64,000 nucleotides of DNA, from positions 1-64,000 of the forward strand of contig RQAP01000048.1 of assembly GCA_008671135.1 (NCBI GenBank), in the 5' to 3' direction. The stretch is from Collinsella aerofaciens. Lineage in GTDB: Bacteria > Actinomycetota > Coriobacteriia > Coriobacteriales > Coriobacteriaceae. A program made the translations under genes and the position numbers. Position 1 is the stretch's first letter. Each line of letters starts with the position of its first letter. Below are positions 9,002 to 17,832 of this stretch, one piece after another. The notes beneath the pieces are model-generated. The model saw only the letters and a list, made by a program, of their open reading frames with translations. It did no database searches and was not told where the DNA came from.

Positions 9002-9280
9002 TGGAGCGGGCAACGGGACGTCCGCGCATTTGCTTCGCAAATCCGCACCGGCTTCAGGCGAGCCCCTCAGCTTCACGAAGCCGAAGGGGAAGACTTTGTT
9101 GAATTAGCCGTCCCCATGTCTCCCGTGCCCGGTAGAGCGGGCAACGGGACATCCGCGTATTTGCTTCGCAAATACGCACCGGCTGCGGTCGCCTATCGGC
9201 GCCCTTGCCTGCTCGCTATAAACGCTTCGCGTTTATTTAACGCTCGCACCCTGTCGGGTTCGAGTCCCGGCACTTTATTG
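9002..9280. repeat. Decayed repeats of the tRNA-Gly 3' end with small hairpins
   Basis: The last 18 bases of the neighbouring tRNA-Gly gene (9325-9342) recur exactly at 9002-9019, and 16 of them recur at 9135-9150. Each copy is followed by a similar block containing a hairpin around atttgcttcgcaaat and then gcaccggct. The spacing of the first two copies is about 131 bp. Another hairpin (ATAAACGC/GCGTTTAT) lies at 9219-9237 and a well-formed T-arm-like stem-loop at 9254-9270. No gene is supported here. The arrangement resembles leftover attachment sites from elements that used this tRNA. Confidence 0.65.
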
Positions 9281-9313
9281 AAAAAAGCACGGCACCGTAA
9301 TGGTGCCGTGCTT
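9281..9313 (-). terminator. Terminator after tRNA-Gly
   Basis: On the minus strand AAGCACGGCACC pairs with GGTGCCGTGCTT around a short loop and is followed by a T run. It lies 12 bases past the tRNA. Confidence 0.85.
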
Positions 9314-9324
9314 GTGCTTCTAGC

Positions 9325-9399
9325 TGGAGCGGGCAACGGGACTCGAACCCGCGAGTGTCAGCTTGGGAAGCTGATGCCTTACCACTTGGCGATGCCCGC
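9325..9399 (-). tRNA. tRNA-Gly (anticodon CCC)
   Basis: A full cloverleaf on the minus strand has acceptor GCGGGCA with TGCCCGC, anticodon loop TTCCCAA and T-loop TTCGAGT, with CCA encoded (9325-9327). Anticodon CCC reads glycine GGG. Its own promoter and terminator flank it, and its 3' end is duplicated in the downstream spacer. Confidence 0.95.
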
Positions 9400-9412
9400 T
9401 TGTGTGTTGGCT

Positions 9413-9442
9413 AGTATAACGCGGTTGTCTTGTTCGATACAA
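9413..9442 (-). promoter_or_regulatory. Promoter of tRNA-Gly
   Basis: On the minus strand TTGTAT (9437-9442) and TATACT (9413-9418) are separated by 18 bases. The -10 is about 14 bases from the tRNA 5' end. Confidence 0.65.
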
Positions 9443-9696
9443 GGGTGGCGATGCTTGTTTTAGCTGTGGAGATTCGTTTGAAAATCGCGTCAATTGTGGA
9501 GACGAGGACCTTTAACCTCCTGTTCTCCCTATCTTCTACCTGCACTTTTGCTTGATTGTTGTATTTGAGCTCAATTTGTCAGGAATTGGGCAAGCTTTTG
9601 GTCAGGCTCCGGTACTTACCCGCATGAACCTCGGGGGTAGCCTCATCCTACGCGTCGCAGCCTCCCCGTGCGGCGCACGAGGGATAAGGAGCAGCC
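9443..9696. other. Spacer upstream of the adhesin gene
   Basis: About 250 bases of AT-richer sequence separate the divergent tRNA-Gly and adhesin genes. GGATAAGGAG at 9682-9691 is the ribosome binding site of the adhesin. No clear promoter or structured RNA was identified. Confidence 0.4.
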
Positions 9697-12600
9697 ATGT
9701 CCAACGCACCCACGCACTCTGTCCACAGCGCAATCGCAACAGGTCCGCTGCTCCTGCTCCTCTTCCTGCTTTTCGGCTGCCTGGCACCGGGAGCCGCATT
9801 TGCCGTCGATGGCTACGACCAGCTCGGCTTCCGCACTATTAGCGATGATTGTGGACCCTTCTTCATCGGCAAGTATGAAGCTCAAGACACCTCGATTGCC
9901 TACTGCATGAACCAGGAGCGCCCCGGCCCCACCAAACCGGGCGGCCCATGGCTCAACTTTGATCAAGGCTGGGTGTGGCTCGACGACGAGTTCGCGGCAA
10001 TCGTTTGTCACGGATATCCTACCGCCACGTCGTTTGGCGGTTACCATCTTTCACCCGATCGCGCCCGCGCCGCCACCCAGCTTGCCGTATGGATGCTCAA
10101 CGGCACTACCCATGTCGACGGCACCTACTCCTACACGACCGCTCAGGGCAAAACCAAGAGCGGACACTTTACCGCCGACAATGAAGTCGTGGCGGCTGCG
10201 CGGTGGCTCCACGACAGCGCAAAATCAGGAAGCATCAAAGCCGCTCCGCACCGCGCGCGACGCTATCTAGGAGCCGTATCGGGCGGCAGCAAACGTCAAG
10301 ACATGCTCTATGTACTGCCGGCGGTCTCTGTTTCCTTCCAAAAGCAGTCTGCTGACACCGTTATTACCAGCGGAAACAATACCTATCAGTTTACCGGGGC
10401 AACATTCGATATTTTTGAGAGCGCCAGCGGCGCGCGTGTCGGCACCATCAAGATGGACAGCAACGGTCGAGCGCAAGCAACACTTCTGCCCAACACGGCA
10501 TACTACCTAGTTGAAACGAAGGCGCCGGCCGGCTATGTCCCCCGCCACGATCGTATTGCCTTTACCACGGGGAATGACGGCGGGCGGGTCGCCATTGAAG
10601 AACAGCCCGGCACCATCAACCTGCGTATCGTAAAACTCGATGCCGCGACGAATGCCGGCCCCCAGGTGGGATCTTCACTCGCAGGAGCAGAGTTCACGTG
10701 TGTGTCGCAATCAACCCCTGGATGGGCACAAATCCTCACGACCGACGAAAGCGGTCGGGCCGCCCTCGCCGATGTCCCCTTAGGAACCTTTACCATCTAC
10801 GAATCAAAAGCCCCCGAGGGCTACCTGCCATCCAACGACAGCTGGACCTATACCGTTGGAGCCGACCAGCTCGGCGATTCAGGCGTGGTCGAGATCGAAT
10901 CTCGCGTTTCCGATATCCCCGTTGCGTTTAACCTTGAGATTTCCAAATTCAAGGATTACGGCAATAGCGACCAATCCGGCCTGGAGCAGCCGGCGGGTGG
11001 TGTTGTCTTTGAGGTTGTCAGCAACAGCTCTCAGCAGGTTGTTGGCACACTGATCACAAACATCTATGGCTTTGCCTCCACCAAAGATCAGCCCGAAGCA
11101 TGGTTCGGCACAGGCAAGCGACCCGCCGGTGTCCACGGAGCCGTCCCATACGACCGTGCCGGCTACACGGTTCGCGAGGTTCCGGAAACCGTCCCCGAGG
11201 GTTTTAAACGTGCAGGGGAATGGACCGTCGGGGCCAATCAGATTTCCGACGGCGCCGAGCTTCAATATATCGTGGACAACCACGCTCTGTCGACGCATCT
11301 CCAGATTGTAAAACGCGATGCCCAAACAGGCGCTTCTGTTCCCCTAGCCGGATTCACCTTCCAACTCCTCGACAGCAATCACGAACCTGTCTCACAAACT
11401 TGCTGGTATCCAGCACATAACGTAATGGACACCTTTACGACTGACGCGACCGGGACCGTCACACTGCCCGAATCGCTCGTGCCGGGCACCTATTATGTAC
11501 GCGAAACCTCGGCCAAAGAGCCCTATCTTGTCGGCGAAGAGATCGAGGTAAACATACCCGCCGACATGAACCTAACGCCCGTTGCAATCGCCTCATATTA
11601 TGACCACGCCGCGACCGGAAACATCAGGATCGTTAAAACCGATGCCATAGACGGCAGCAGCCTCGCGGGCGCCGTCTTTGAGATCCGTGCCTCGGGTGAT
11701 ATCGTGCGCCCCGACGGTAGCATTGCCGCGCTCGACGGTGAGACTGTCGCGACCGTCACGACGGATGAAACTGGAGAAGCACGCGCGGGCAACCTCCCAC
11801 TGGGATCTGGCACCGCACGCTACGAGGTTGTCGAGACTCAAGCGCCGGCAGGCTTCTTGCTCGATCAGACAACCCATATTGTCGACCTTACTTATGCCGA
11901 CCAGAAAACACCCGTTGTAGAAGCACGGCTTAACGTATCCGACGATTACACCAAGGTTGATATCTCCAAGGTCGATGCAAGCGGTGAGCAGGAAGTGGAA
12001 GGCGCACAGCTCGCCTTATATGGTCCCGATAAAACCGAAATAGACTCCTGGACCTCATCCGACAAGCCACACCGCGTCGAACATCTTGCACCCGGCACCT
12101 ACTCGTTGCGCGAAATGATGTCTCCGCGGACCTATGACCTTGCCGAGGAGATAACGTTTGAAATAAAGGATACGGGAGAAGTCCAATCCGTCGCGATGAA
12201 GGATGCGCCCATCGAGATCAAGGGGCAGGTCGACAAGCGTCAGGAACTTGTCCAACCTATCGAAAAGGGCCTGTTGGCTAACGGCGATGGTAAAAACCGT
12301 GCCGCGATGCAAACCAATACGGATGGGCTTTTCTCCTATACCATCGACGCTCGAAACGATTCAACTACCTGGGTTGATGAGTTCACAATTACCGATGATC
12401 TTGAGTGTGCCGAGGACGATACGGCGAGATTCGTCTCAATCGAAACCCCCGTCGCCATCGGCGACCTCAATGGTCTGTGCAACGTGTGGTATCGCACGAC
12501 GCCGTTGGACTCGACAGACGTCGATGAGCCGGCAAACGCGACACTTGACGATGGGCACGAAAATCCTTGGCTTGAGTCCGACGAAGTAAGGGAGAGTCTG

Positions 12601-13128
12601 GGTGAGGATTGCCGCCTCGTCGATTACGACGGCTGGCACCTCTGGAAGGCGGATGTCTCGACCACGGAATCCACCACACTCGAGGCGAAAGAACTCGACC
12701 TTGCGTCCAATACCGTCGTAACGGGCATTCGAATTGAATACGGTGCGGTAGCCGCCGACTTTACGACTCGAAGCGATGTGGATTCTTGGACCCGCGATGA
12801 TCTCAAAGATGAGCACGACGACCTTGACGATGCCAAAGCAATCCTTGGCACAGACGCTCGGGGCGCAGTCGTACACATGCAGGCAACGTCGGCTTATACG
12901 CCCCAAACCGCACTCACCAACAGCGCGCGCGTCGATCTTTGCCGCAACGGTGGCGGCGATAAACTTGAGTCACATGACGAGGACAGCGTCATTCAACGCT
13001 GTACCCTACCGCAGGACCTACCGGCAACAGGATCAGCTCCCATCGCCGCTTGCATCACCGCGCTCCTGACCTCGGGTGTCGCAGCCCTATGGTTCGCTCG
13101 CCTTAGGTCGATCCCAAAGAAGCGCTAG
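9697..13128 (+). CDS. LPXTG-anchored thioester-domain adhesin with Cna-B repeats
   Basis: This 1143-residue surface protein has a signal peptide (about residues 1-36) ending in GAAFA. A thioester domain follows, with Cys70 in AYCMNQ and Gln128 in ATQLAVW; in known TED adhesins these two residues join as a reactive thioester that can bind host proteins covalently. About six SpaA/Cna-B-type domains come next. Several open with a Lys motif such as RIVKLD, EISKFK, QIVKRD, RIVKTD or DISKVD and close with ETxAPxGY or similar, as expected for Lys-Asn isopeptide folds. A larger acidic C-terminal domain precedes LPATG at 1108-1112, a hydrophobic helix and a KKR tail, so a sortase should anchor it to the cell wall. 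No sortase gene is in the window. It is a single gene on the plus strand, against the local gene direction. Confidence 0.92.
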   Translation: MSNAPTHSVHSAIATGPLLLLLFLLFGCLAPGAAFAVDGYDQLGFRTISDDCGPFFIGKYEAQDTSIAYCMNQERPGPTKPGGPWLNFDQGWVWLDDEFAAIVCHGYPTATSFGGYHLSPDRARAATQLAVWMLNGTTHVDGTYSYTTAQGKTKSGHFTADNEVVAAARWLHDSAKSGSIKAAPHRARRYLGAVSGGSKRQDMLYVLPAVSVSFQKQSADTVITSGNNTYQFTGATFDIFESASGARVGTIKMDSNGRAQATLLPNTAYYLVETKAPAGYVPRHDRIAFTTGNDGGRVAIEEQPGTINLRIVKLDAATNAGPQVGSSLAGAEFTCVSQSTPGWAQILTTDESGRAALADVPLGTFTIYESKAPEGYLPSNDSWTYTVGADQLGDSGVVEIESRVSDIPVAFNLEISKFKDYGNSDQSGLEQPAGGVVFEVVSNSSQQVVGTLITNIYGFASTKDQPEAWFGTGKRPAGVHGAVPYDRAGYTVREVPETVPEGFKRAGEWTVGANQISDGAELQYIVDNHALSTHLQIVKRDAQTGASVPLAGFTFQLLDSNHEPVSQTCWYPAHNVMDTFTTDATGTVTLPESLVPGTYYVRETSAKEPYLVGEEIEVNIPADMNLTPVAIASYYDHAATGNIRIVKTDAIDGSSLAGAVFEIRASGDIVRPDGSIAALDGETVATVTTDETGEARAGNLPLGSGTARYEVVETQAPAGFLLDQTTHIVDLTYADQKTPVVEARLNVSDDYTKVDISKVDASGEQEVEGAQLALYGPDKTEIDSWTSSDKPHRVEHLAPGTYSLREMMSPRTYDLAEEITFEIKDTGEVQSVAMKDAPIEIKGQVDKRQELVQPIEKGLLANGDGKNRAAMQTNTDGLFSYTIDARNDSTTWVDEFTITDDLECAEDDTARFVSIETPVAIGDLNGLCNVWYRTTPLDSTDVDEPANATLDDGHENPWLESDEVRESLGEDCRLVDYDGWHLWKADVSTTESTTLEAKELDLASNTVVTGIRIEYGAVAADFTTRSDVDSWTRDDLKDEHDDLDDAKAILGTDARGAVVHMQATSAYTPQTALTNSARVDLCRNGGGDKLESHDEDSVIQRCTLPQDLPATGSAPIAACITALLTSGVAALWFARLRSIPKKR

Positions 13129-13135
13129 CGCGATG

Positions 13136-13173
13136 AAAAAGCGGGCGAGACAGTCCCCTGGCTCGCCCGCTTT
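13136..13173. terminator. Bidirectional terminator after the adhesin gene
   Basis: GCGGGCGAG and CTCGCCCGC (13141-13170) form a long stem with a CAG/CTG inner pair. It is flanked by five A residues on the left and TTT on the right, so it can serve both converging genes. Confidence 0.8.
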
Positions 13174-13194
13174 CAATCATGTAAATCGCCGTAT

Positions 13195-13413
13195 CTACTC
13201 TGCAGACGAAGATCCACCATCAACGATTGCTTGCTCGGACTCAGGAATCCCATCGGCACCCGTACTCTGTTCTTGCTCCACCTCTTCGCTGATTGCGGAG
13301 GCGGGGGTCGAGCCCTTTGCACCCACGATGTAGGCAGCCCCAAATCCTAACGCAATGGCAATCAAGGTCAAAATCACGTAGACAGGCCAATGGCGCTTAA
13401 TATACGAAAACAC
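13195..13413 (-). CDS. Small single-helix membrane protein
   Basis: A 72-residue protein with a short cytoplasmic start (MFSYIKRHWP), one membrane helix at about residues 10-31, and an acidic Ser/Glu-rich tail predicted outside. The GTG start at 13413 follows AAGGAG by five bases. It begins 21 bases after the stop of the large M28-like protein gene and is probably in its operon, which hints at a shared envelope role. No family was recognised. Confidence 0.7.
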   Translation of the reverse strand: MFSYIKRHWPVYVILTLIAIALGFGAAYIVGAKGSTPASAISEEVEQEQSTGADGIPESEQAIVDGGSSSAE

Positions 13414-13434
13414 GTTGACTCCTTAGAGCTCCGT

Positions 13435-16400
13435 CTACGAACGGCGGATAACCTCGGTCACGACCTCGGATACCGTGGCAATGTTCGTCGGGTTGACATT
13501 GTGGGGCAGGTCGTCCTCGGTACGAGCGCAAGCCAGACGCGTGCCGTCCACGCCGGCGATGGTGAGGGCTCGGCGGCTCGCCTCGAGCGCGGCATAGGCA
13601 TCGGTCTTGGCATAGGGCATCTCGAGCGCGCCACAATCGACATGGAACGACTTGCACACCTTGCTGACCAGGTTCATGATGCGGCGATCGCCCTTGAGCA
13701 GCTGCTGTTCGCCCTCGACCGTCACCACCGAAAGCCTACCGGCGCCGACGGATTCAAGATTGATGAAGAATACGCCGCGGAGTTTATCGCGATGCGAAGC
13801 CAAGAAGGCCTTCATGCCGGCGCCATCACAATCCGAGGCGCCCGTTGCCACAAACCAGATATCGTGACCGAGCAGCTCATCATCGCCCATAGAGGCGACA
13901 GCCGAGAGCATATCTTCGGAAGAAGCGCCATCGGAAGACGTAGCGCCGCCCTTCCAGCCATCGTTATCGTCCTCGAAGTTATCCCACGAACCGATACCGC
14001 GACCGGACTTCTTGGCATCGTAATCGTCTTCGACGCCCAGCCAATCACTCATGCTGTCCTGCTCGTTTTTCCTTTTACGACCGAACAGGCCACCCAGGCC
14101 GCGTTTGCGAGACTTGGGTGCCGCCGGGGCGGGAGCCGAAATGGTCTCGATCGGCTGCGCGCCCGACGCAACGGGCATAGAAGGCGCAACGGGTGCCGAT
14201 GTGGGTTCGGGACCCTGGGCAGTAGCAAAGGGGTCGTTGACCTGGGCAGAGGGATCGGGAAGGTCGAACAGCGACGTGCGAGACGCAACGTTTGCCTGCT
14301 TCATAGACGGCAGCGACGGATCGGGGACCGAAGCCAGCGGAGACGAGGAAGGTGCAGGCGACGGTGCCGACGCCGGATCGGGAACATTCATCTGCGGACG
14401 CGGCGATGCCTGGGAGGAAATCTGGGCCATAAGGGAATCGACCGTTTCGTCCTGGGTGGGAGCGACATTGGCAACCGTGGCACCGGAACCACTCGGGGTC
14501 GGCATGGTGAAAATCTGCGTGGAGTAAGGCCTCGACTCATCCGTCTCGGGAGTCTCGGAAACCGCAGGCACTTCCTCCTGCTCGACCTCGGTCGAATCAC
14601 CTTGATCGGCTGCCGCGTATTGCTCTTCGTCAGAGTTGGCCTCGACGGACTCGTCCTCGGCGGCATCTTGGATTTCGGCAGCATCAATGGGCTCGTCATC
14701 GTCTGCCGCGTCGCCCTGCTCATCGGAAACAGGAAGGGGCTCGGCAATTGCGGTGCCTTGCTTTTCAAACGTTATCGTGGAATCGAACTGCGCGGCATCA
14801 AACGACATGGTGCTATCGACGTGCTGCTGAGCCTCGAAAGACGTTGTTGCCTCAACAACGTCCGCTGACGTCGGTTGCTGGGACTCAAAGGACGTCGTAG
14901 CTTCGGCAGCGTCGACGGGCCCGGACTGCATAGCCTCGTTCTGCTCGAACTCTTGCGCCGCGCGCTCACGTGCCGCCTCGGCTGCCTGCTGCTGAGCGAT
15001 AGCCTCCTGCTCGGCAGCCTCGCGTGCGGCAGCGCGCTTCTCCTCGAAATCGTCGACAAATTTCCTGCCCTTTGCAAGCGCACCCTTAAAGAAGCTGGAA
15101 GCGCTGGCGCCAATCGAAGAGAACGCGGATGCAATATCGGCATGGGGCGTTGCCGCGGGAATCTCGGCAGAGAAATCAGTATCGCTCTCGTAAGACACGC
15201 GCCTCGGCTGTTCAACGTAATCGTCGTCAGACTCGTCCGCAACGTCTTGCGCCGGCGCGGCGGGAGCCAAAATGTCCAGTCCTGCCGCGGGATCGATCGC
15301 GGACACCGCCTCGGGCTCGGCAACGGCAGCGGTAACCGCGGCAGACTCATCATCCGCAGTGACAACGGGCGCAGGCTCGGGCTCAAACGTCGGCTCCTCG
15401 CCCTCCTCGTAATCGAGCGTGCAGGACTCGGGAAGCATTCCGAGTGCACGGATGGCATCCGAACCAAAGCGAATGTTGCCGGCGGCGTTGCGATAGAGCT
15501 TGGGCTCGGGCTCGGCCGCGGCAGGCTCCTCCGCCGGCTCAGCAGCGGGAACCTCGTCATTGAACTCTTCGGCCTGGACAGCCTGATTCTGATCCTCGGG
15601 CACGATGGCGCCAATCAGCGTCTCGTCGGCAGACGCACCCTCAAAGCCCTCAATCTGCTCGTCAAAAGCCTCGCCCTGTTCGGGCTCGGTTTGAGCGTCG
15701 GGAGCAATCGGCTGACCGAACTCGTCCTCGGCGTAGGTAGGCTCTTCGTACTCGATGGTGTTGCCGTAGTCGTTTTGCTGCTGGGCCGCGGCATACTCCG
15801 CCGCCGCGCGCGCCATTTCCTCGGCACGACGTTTCTGCTCCCCAAAATAGGTATCGAACGGAACATCGTCGGGAAACTCGTTCTCGCCCTGGAAGGGAGC
15901 AACGTTGTCCATAACGCCGAGCATAGCGGCGACAGAAGACTTGTTGCACACCGCGCCGGACGTATAGGGAAGAACGTGGCGGTTAGAGATGATGTTTGCC
16001 GCGTTGGCAAGTGCAACGAGGGAAGCGAGGATCGCGACAATCCACAGCAGAACCTTGAGCGCGCCGGGGAGCGGCAGGATACGCAGGATGGCAACGGCAG
16101 CAGGGGCAATCGTGGCAACGGGCAACAGCTTGGCGATGAGCGCACGATACGAAGCATAGGGCTCGCGGGCGAGCAGCTCAGCACGGGGAGAGTCGTAGTG
16201 TGCGACAACGACCACCGGGCGGTTGCGCGGAGACGCGAGCGGGCCCGAGGCCTTGTGGTAGGCGATGACATTTTGGCTCACGCCCGTCTTGCCCAGGCGC
16301 GAAACCACGGGGTGGCCCGTGCGCTCGAGCACGTAAAGAACGGCGCCGACAATGGCCAGCAAGGTGCCGACCAAGCCGATACCGCCGCCGATGCCCATCA

Positions 16401-16611
16401 GCAGGGCGCCGGCAAACGCAAGAATACCGGTAACGGCAAATGCCAATCTACTGGGCGCCGGGGCATTGAACTCCTGAACCTCGGGGTCAAAGCCGTGGTT
16501 GCGGAAGATCTGAGCGATATCCTCGGCAGCCAAGCGCTCTTCTTCGCTGCATGCCGGCGTAATGCCGGTGTTCTGCAGCAGGTGGTTAATATAGTTCTGG
16601 GTGTTCGCCAT
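13435..16611 (-). CDS. M28-peptidase-like membrane protein with a giant low-complexity insert
   Basis: The 1058-residue protein begins with an M28-like N-terminal region, two membrane segments clusters (about residues 55-95 and 165-215), and a peptidase-like half containing VVVVAHYDSPRAE. About 650 residues of Glu/Ala/Pro/Ser/Asp-rich sequence follow (roughly 245-905). The second peptidase-like half (about 912-1058) has FINLESVGAG, AKTDAY and DLPHNVNPTNIA. Compared with active M28 enzymes, the bridging metal Asp position reads Cys (GAVCNKSS) and the catalytic Glu-Glu reads Ser-Asp (GASDCDG). It may therefore be inactive or altered. The ATG at 16611 follows GGAG by five bases; the open frame extends 50 codons further upstream without support. 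Confidence 0.75.
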   Translation of the reverse strand: MANTQNYINHLLQNTGITPACSEEERLAAEDIAQIFRNHGFDPEVQEFNAPAPSRLAFAVTGILAFAGALLMGIGGGIGLVGTLLAIVGAVLYVLERTGHPVVSRLGKTGVSQNVIAYHKASGPLASPRNRPVVVVAHYDSPRAELLAREPYASYRALIAKLLPVATIAPAAVAILRILPLPGALKVLLWIVAILASLVALANAANIISNRHVLPYTSGAVCNKSSVAAMLGVMDNVAPFQGENEFPDDVPFDTYFGEQKRRAEEMARAAAEYAAAQQQNDYGNTIEYEEPTYAEDEFGQPIAPDAQTEPEQGEAFDEQIEGFEGASADETLIGAIVPEDQNQAVQAEEFNDEVPAAEPAEEPAAAEPEPKLYRNAAGNIRFGSDAIRALGMLPESCTLDYEEGEEPTFEPEPAPVVTADDESAAVTAAVAEPEAVSAIDPAAGLDILAPAAPAQDVADESDDDYVEQPRRVSYESDTDFSAEIPAATPHADIASAFSSIGASASSFFKGALAKGRKFVDDFEEKRAAAREAAEQEAIAQQQAAEAARERAAQEFEQNEAMQSGPVDAAEATTSFESQQPTSADVVEATTSFEAQQHVDSTMSFDAAQFDSTITFEKQGTAIAEPLPVSDEQGDAADDDEPIDAAEIQDAAEDESVEANSDEEQYAAADQGDSTEVEQEEVPAVSETPETDESRPYSTQIFTMPTPSGSGATVANVAPTQDETVDSLMAQISSQASPRPQMNVPDPASAPSPAPSSSPLASVPDPSLPSMKQANVASRTSLFDLPDPSAQVNDPFATAQGPEPTSAPVAPSMPVASGAQPIETISAPAPAAPKSRKRGLGGLFGRKRKNEQDSMSDWLGVEDDYDAKKSGRGIGSWDNFEDDNDGWKGGATSSDGASSEDMLSAVASMGDDELLGHDIWFVATGASDCDGAGMKAFLASHRDKLRGVFFINLESVGAGRLSVVTVEGEQQLLKGDRRIMNLVSKVCKSFHVDCGALEMPYAKTDAYAALEASRRALTIAGVDGTRLACARTEDDLPHNVNPTNIATVSEVVTEVIRRS

Positions 16612-16809
16612 GTGCGCTCCACATCCATAATCCGACAAATAGGCCCAATGCATGCACATTAGAACCGTATATAGTCGAAAGTATACCCCGAGCGAGCGCA
16701 AACGACCGAATTCGGGCCATCTTAACGCCTCGAGCGGACAAGGATATAGCCTAATCTCCATATCGGACTAAAATCATGGCAGCAAACCACCTTCTCATGC
16801 GAGGACTCT

Positions 16810-17832
16810 ATGACGGCAAGCGACGCGACCGCGACAATTAAAAAGGGGAATTCGGAGCCCGGTTTCGATAAAACGGCTCAGCGCATCCTCAATCTTTTCT
16901 TTGTGCTCAACAGCTCCCCCGAACCGCTGACGACCGAGCAGATCGTCTTGGATTCTGACCTGGGATATGGCTCGGGCAATATCGACTCGGATAAGCGCAA
17001 GTTTCGGCGCGATCGTGACAAACTGCTCGAGCGTGGCATCTTAATCAAGGAGGTTCGCCCCGCCGGTGCGCAGGAGACCGAGGAAAGCTCGTGGACAATC
17101 GACCGCGAGCACACGTTTGCTGCAGGCGGCCTCATCACCGCAGACGACGCCGATATCCTACTCAACGCCATCGACCAGACGCTAGCGGCCGGCTCTTCCA
17201 CCTTTGCCGCGCCGCTTGCCGATATTCGCTCCAAAATTGCCTACCTCACCGGCAGGACGACGGTGGACGAAGTACCGATCCGCCGCTCTCCCACCGTCGA
17301 TGCGGTATGGAGCGCCTTTGCCGAGCGATGCGCGCTGCGATTTTTATATCAGAACGGACGCGGCGAGCAGAAAGAACGTACCGTCTGTGTCTACGGCATG
17401 TTCGAACGCGAGGGCGTGGCGTACTTCTGCGGCCTCGACAATGTCACCGACGACATCAGGACATTCCGCTGCGACCGTATCGTTCGCGCATGGCGTCCTT
17501 CGAAGGCCTACGCCATCCCTGCGGACTTCAATCTCAACGACTATCTGTTCTTTGAATTCGATTTCGCCGACCGACCGCCCGTTGCAGCCACGTTCTCGTT
17601 CGCCCCTCAGACGCAGATCGATATGATCAACGGCCTCACGCGCGGGCGAGGTGAGCTCACACACACCGATGCGGGATGGATCTGGACCGTTGACGTGCGC
17701 GACCTTGAAGCCGCCGCCTCATTTTGCATGGCCCACGCCATGGACGGCATGAGGCCCATGGCCCCCAAATCGCTCAAGCAGGCGTGGAACCACCTCATTG
17801 AAAGGACGGTGCACGAGTATGCCCGTGCGTAA
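16810..17832 (+). CDS. WYL-domain transcriptional regulator
   Basis: The 340-residue protein has an N-terminal winged-helix region (AQRILNLFFVLNSSPEPLTTEQIV, then a charged recognition region near residues 60-80). The C-terminal ligand-binding WYL domain is recognised from the pattern CALRFLYQNGRG, KERTVCVYGMFEREGVAYFCGLD and FRCDRIVRAW. WYL proteins typically control DNA-repair, defence or metabolic genes in response to nucleic-acid-like ligands. Here the ligand and targets are unknown. It is divergent from the M28-like gene and overlaps the next WYL gene by 14 bases, the layout of PafB/PafC-like pairs. Confidence 0.85.
   Translation: MTASDATATIKKGNSEPGFDKTAQRILNLFFVLNSSPEPLTTEQIVLDSDLGYGSGNIDSDKRKFRRDRDKLLERGILIKEVRPAGAQETEESSWTIDREHTFAAGGLITADDADILLNAIDQTLAAGSSTFAAPLADIRSKIAYLTGRTTVDEVPIRRSPTVDAVWSAFAERCALRFLYQNGRGEQKERTVCVYGMFEREGVAYFCGLDNVTDDIRTFRCDRIVRAWRPSKAYAIPADFNLNDYLFFEFDFADRPPVAATFSFAPQTQIDMINGLTRGRGELTHTDAGWIWTVDVRDLEAAASFCMAHAMDGMRPMAPKSLKQAWNHLIERTVHEYARA

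Noticed and set aside
9002..9342. Possible CRISPR array at the tRNA-Gly spacer
   Set aside because: Only three copies with unequal spacing, one of which is the tRNA itself. Spacers contain shared sequence and there are no cas genes.
14875..16662. 595-codon plus-strand frame opposite the M28-like gene
   Set aside because: Its length comes from the low-complexity GC-rich sequence of the real gene; no ribosome binding site or domain.
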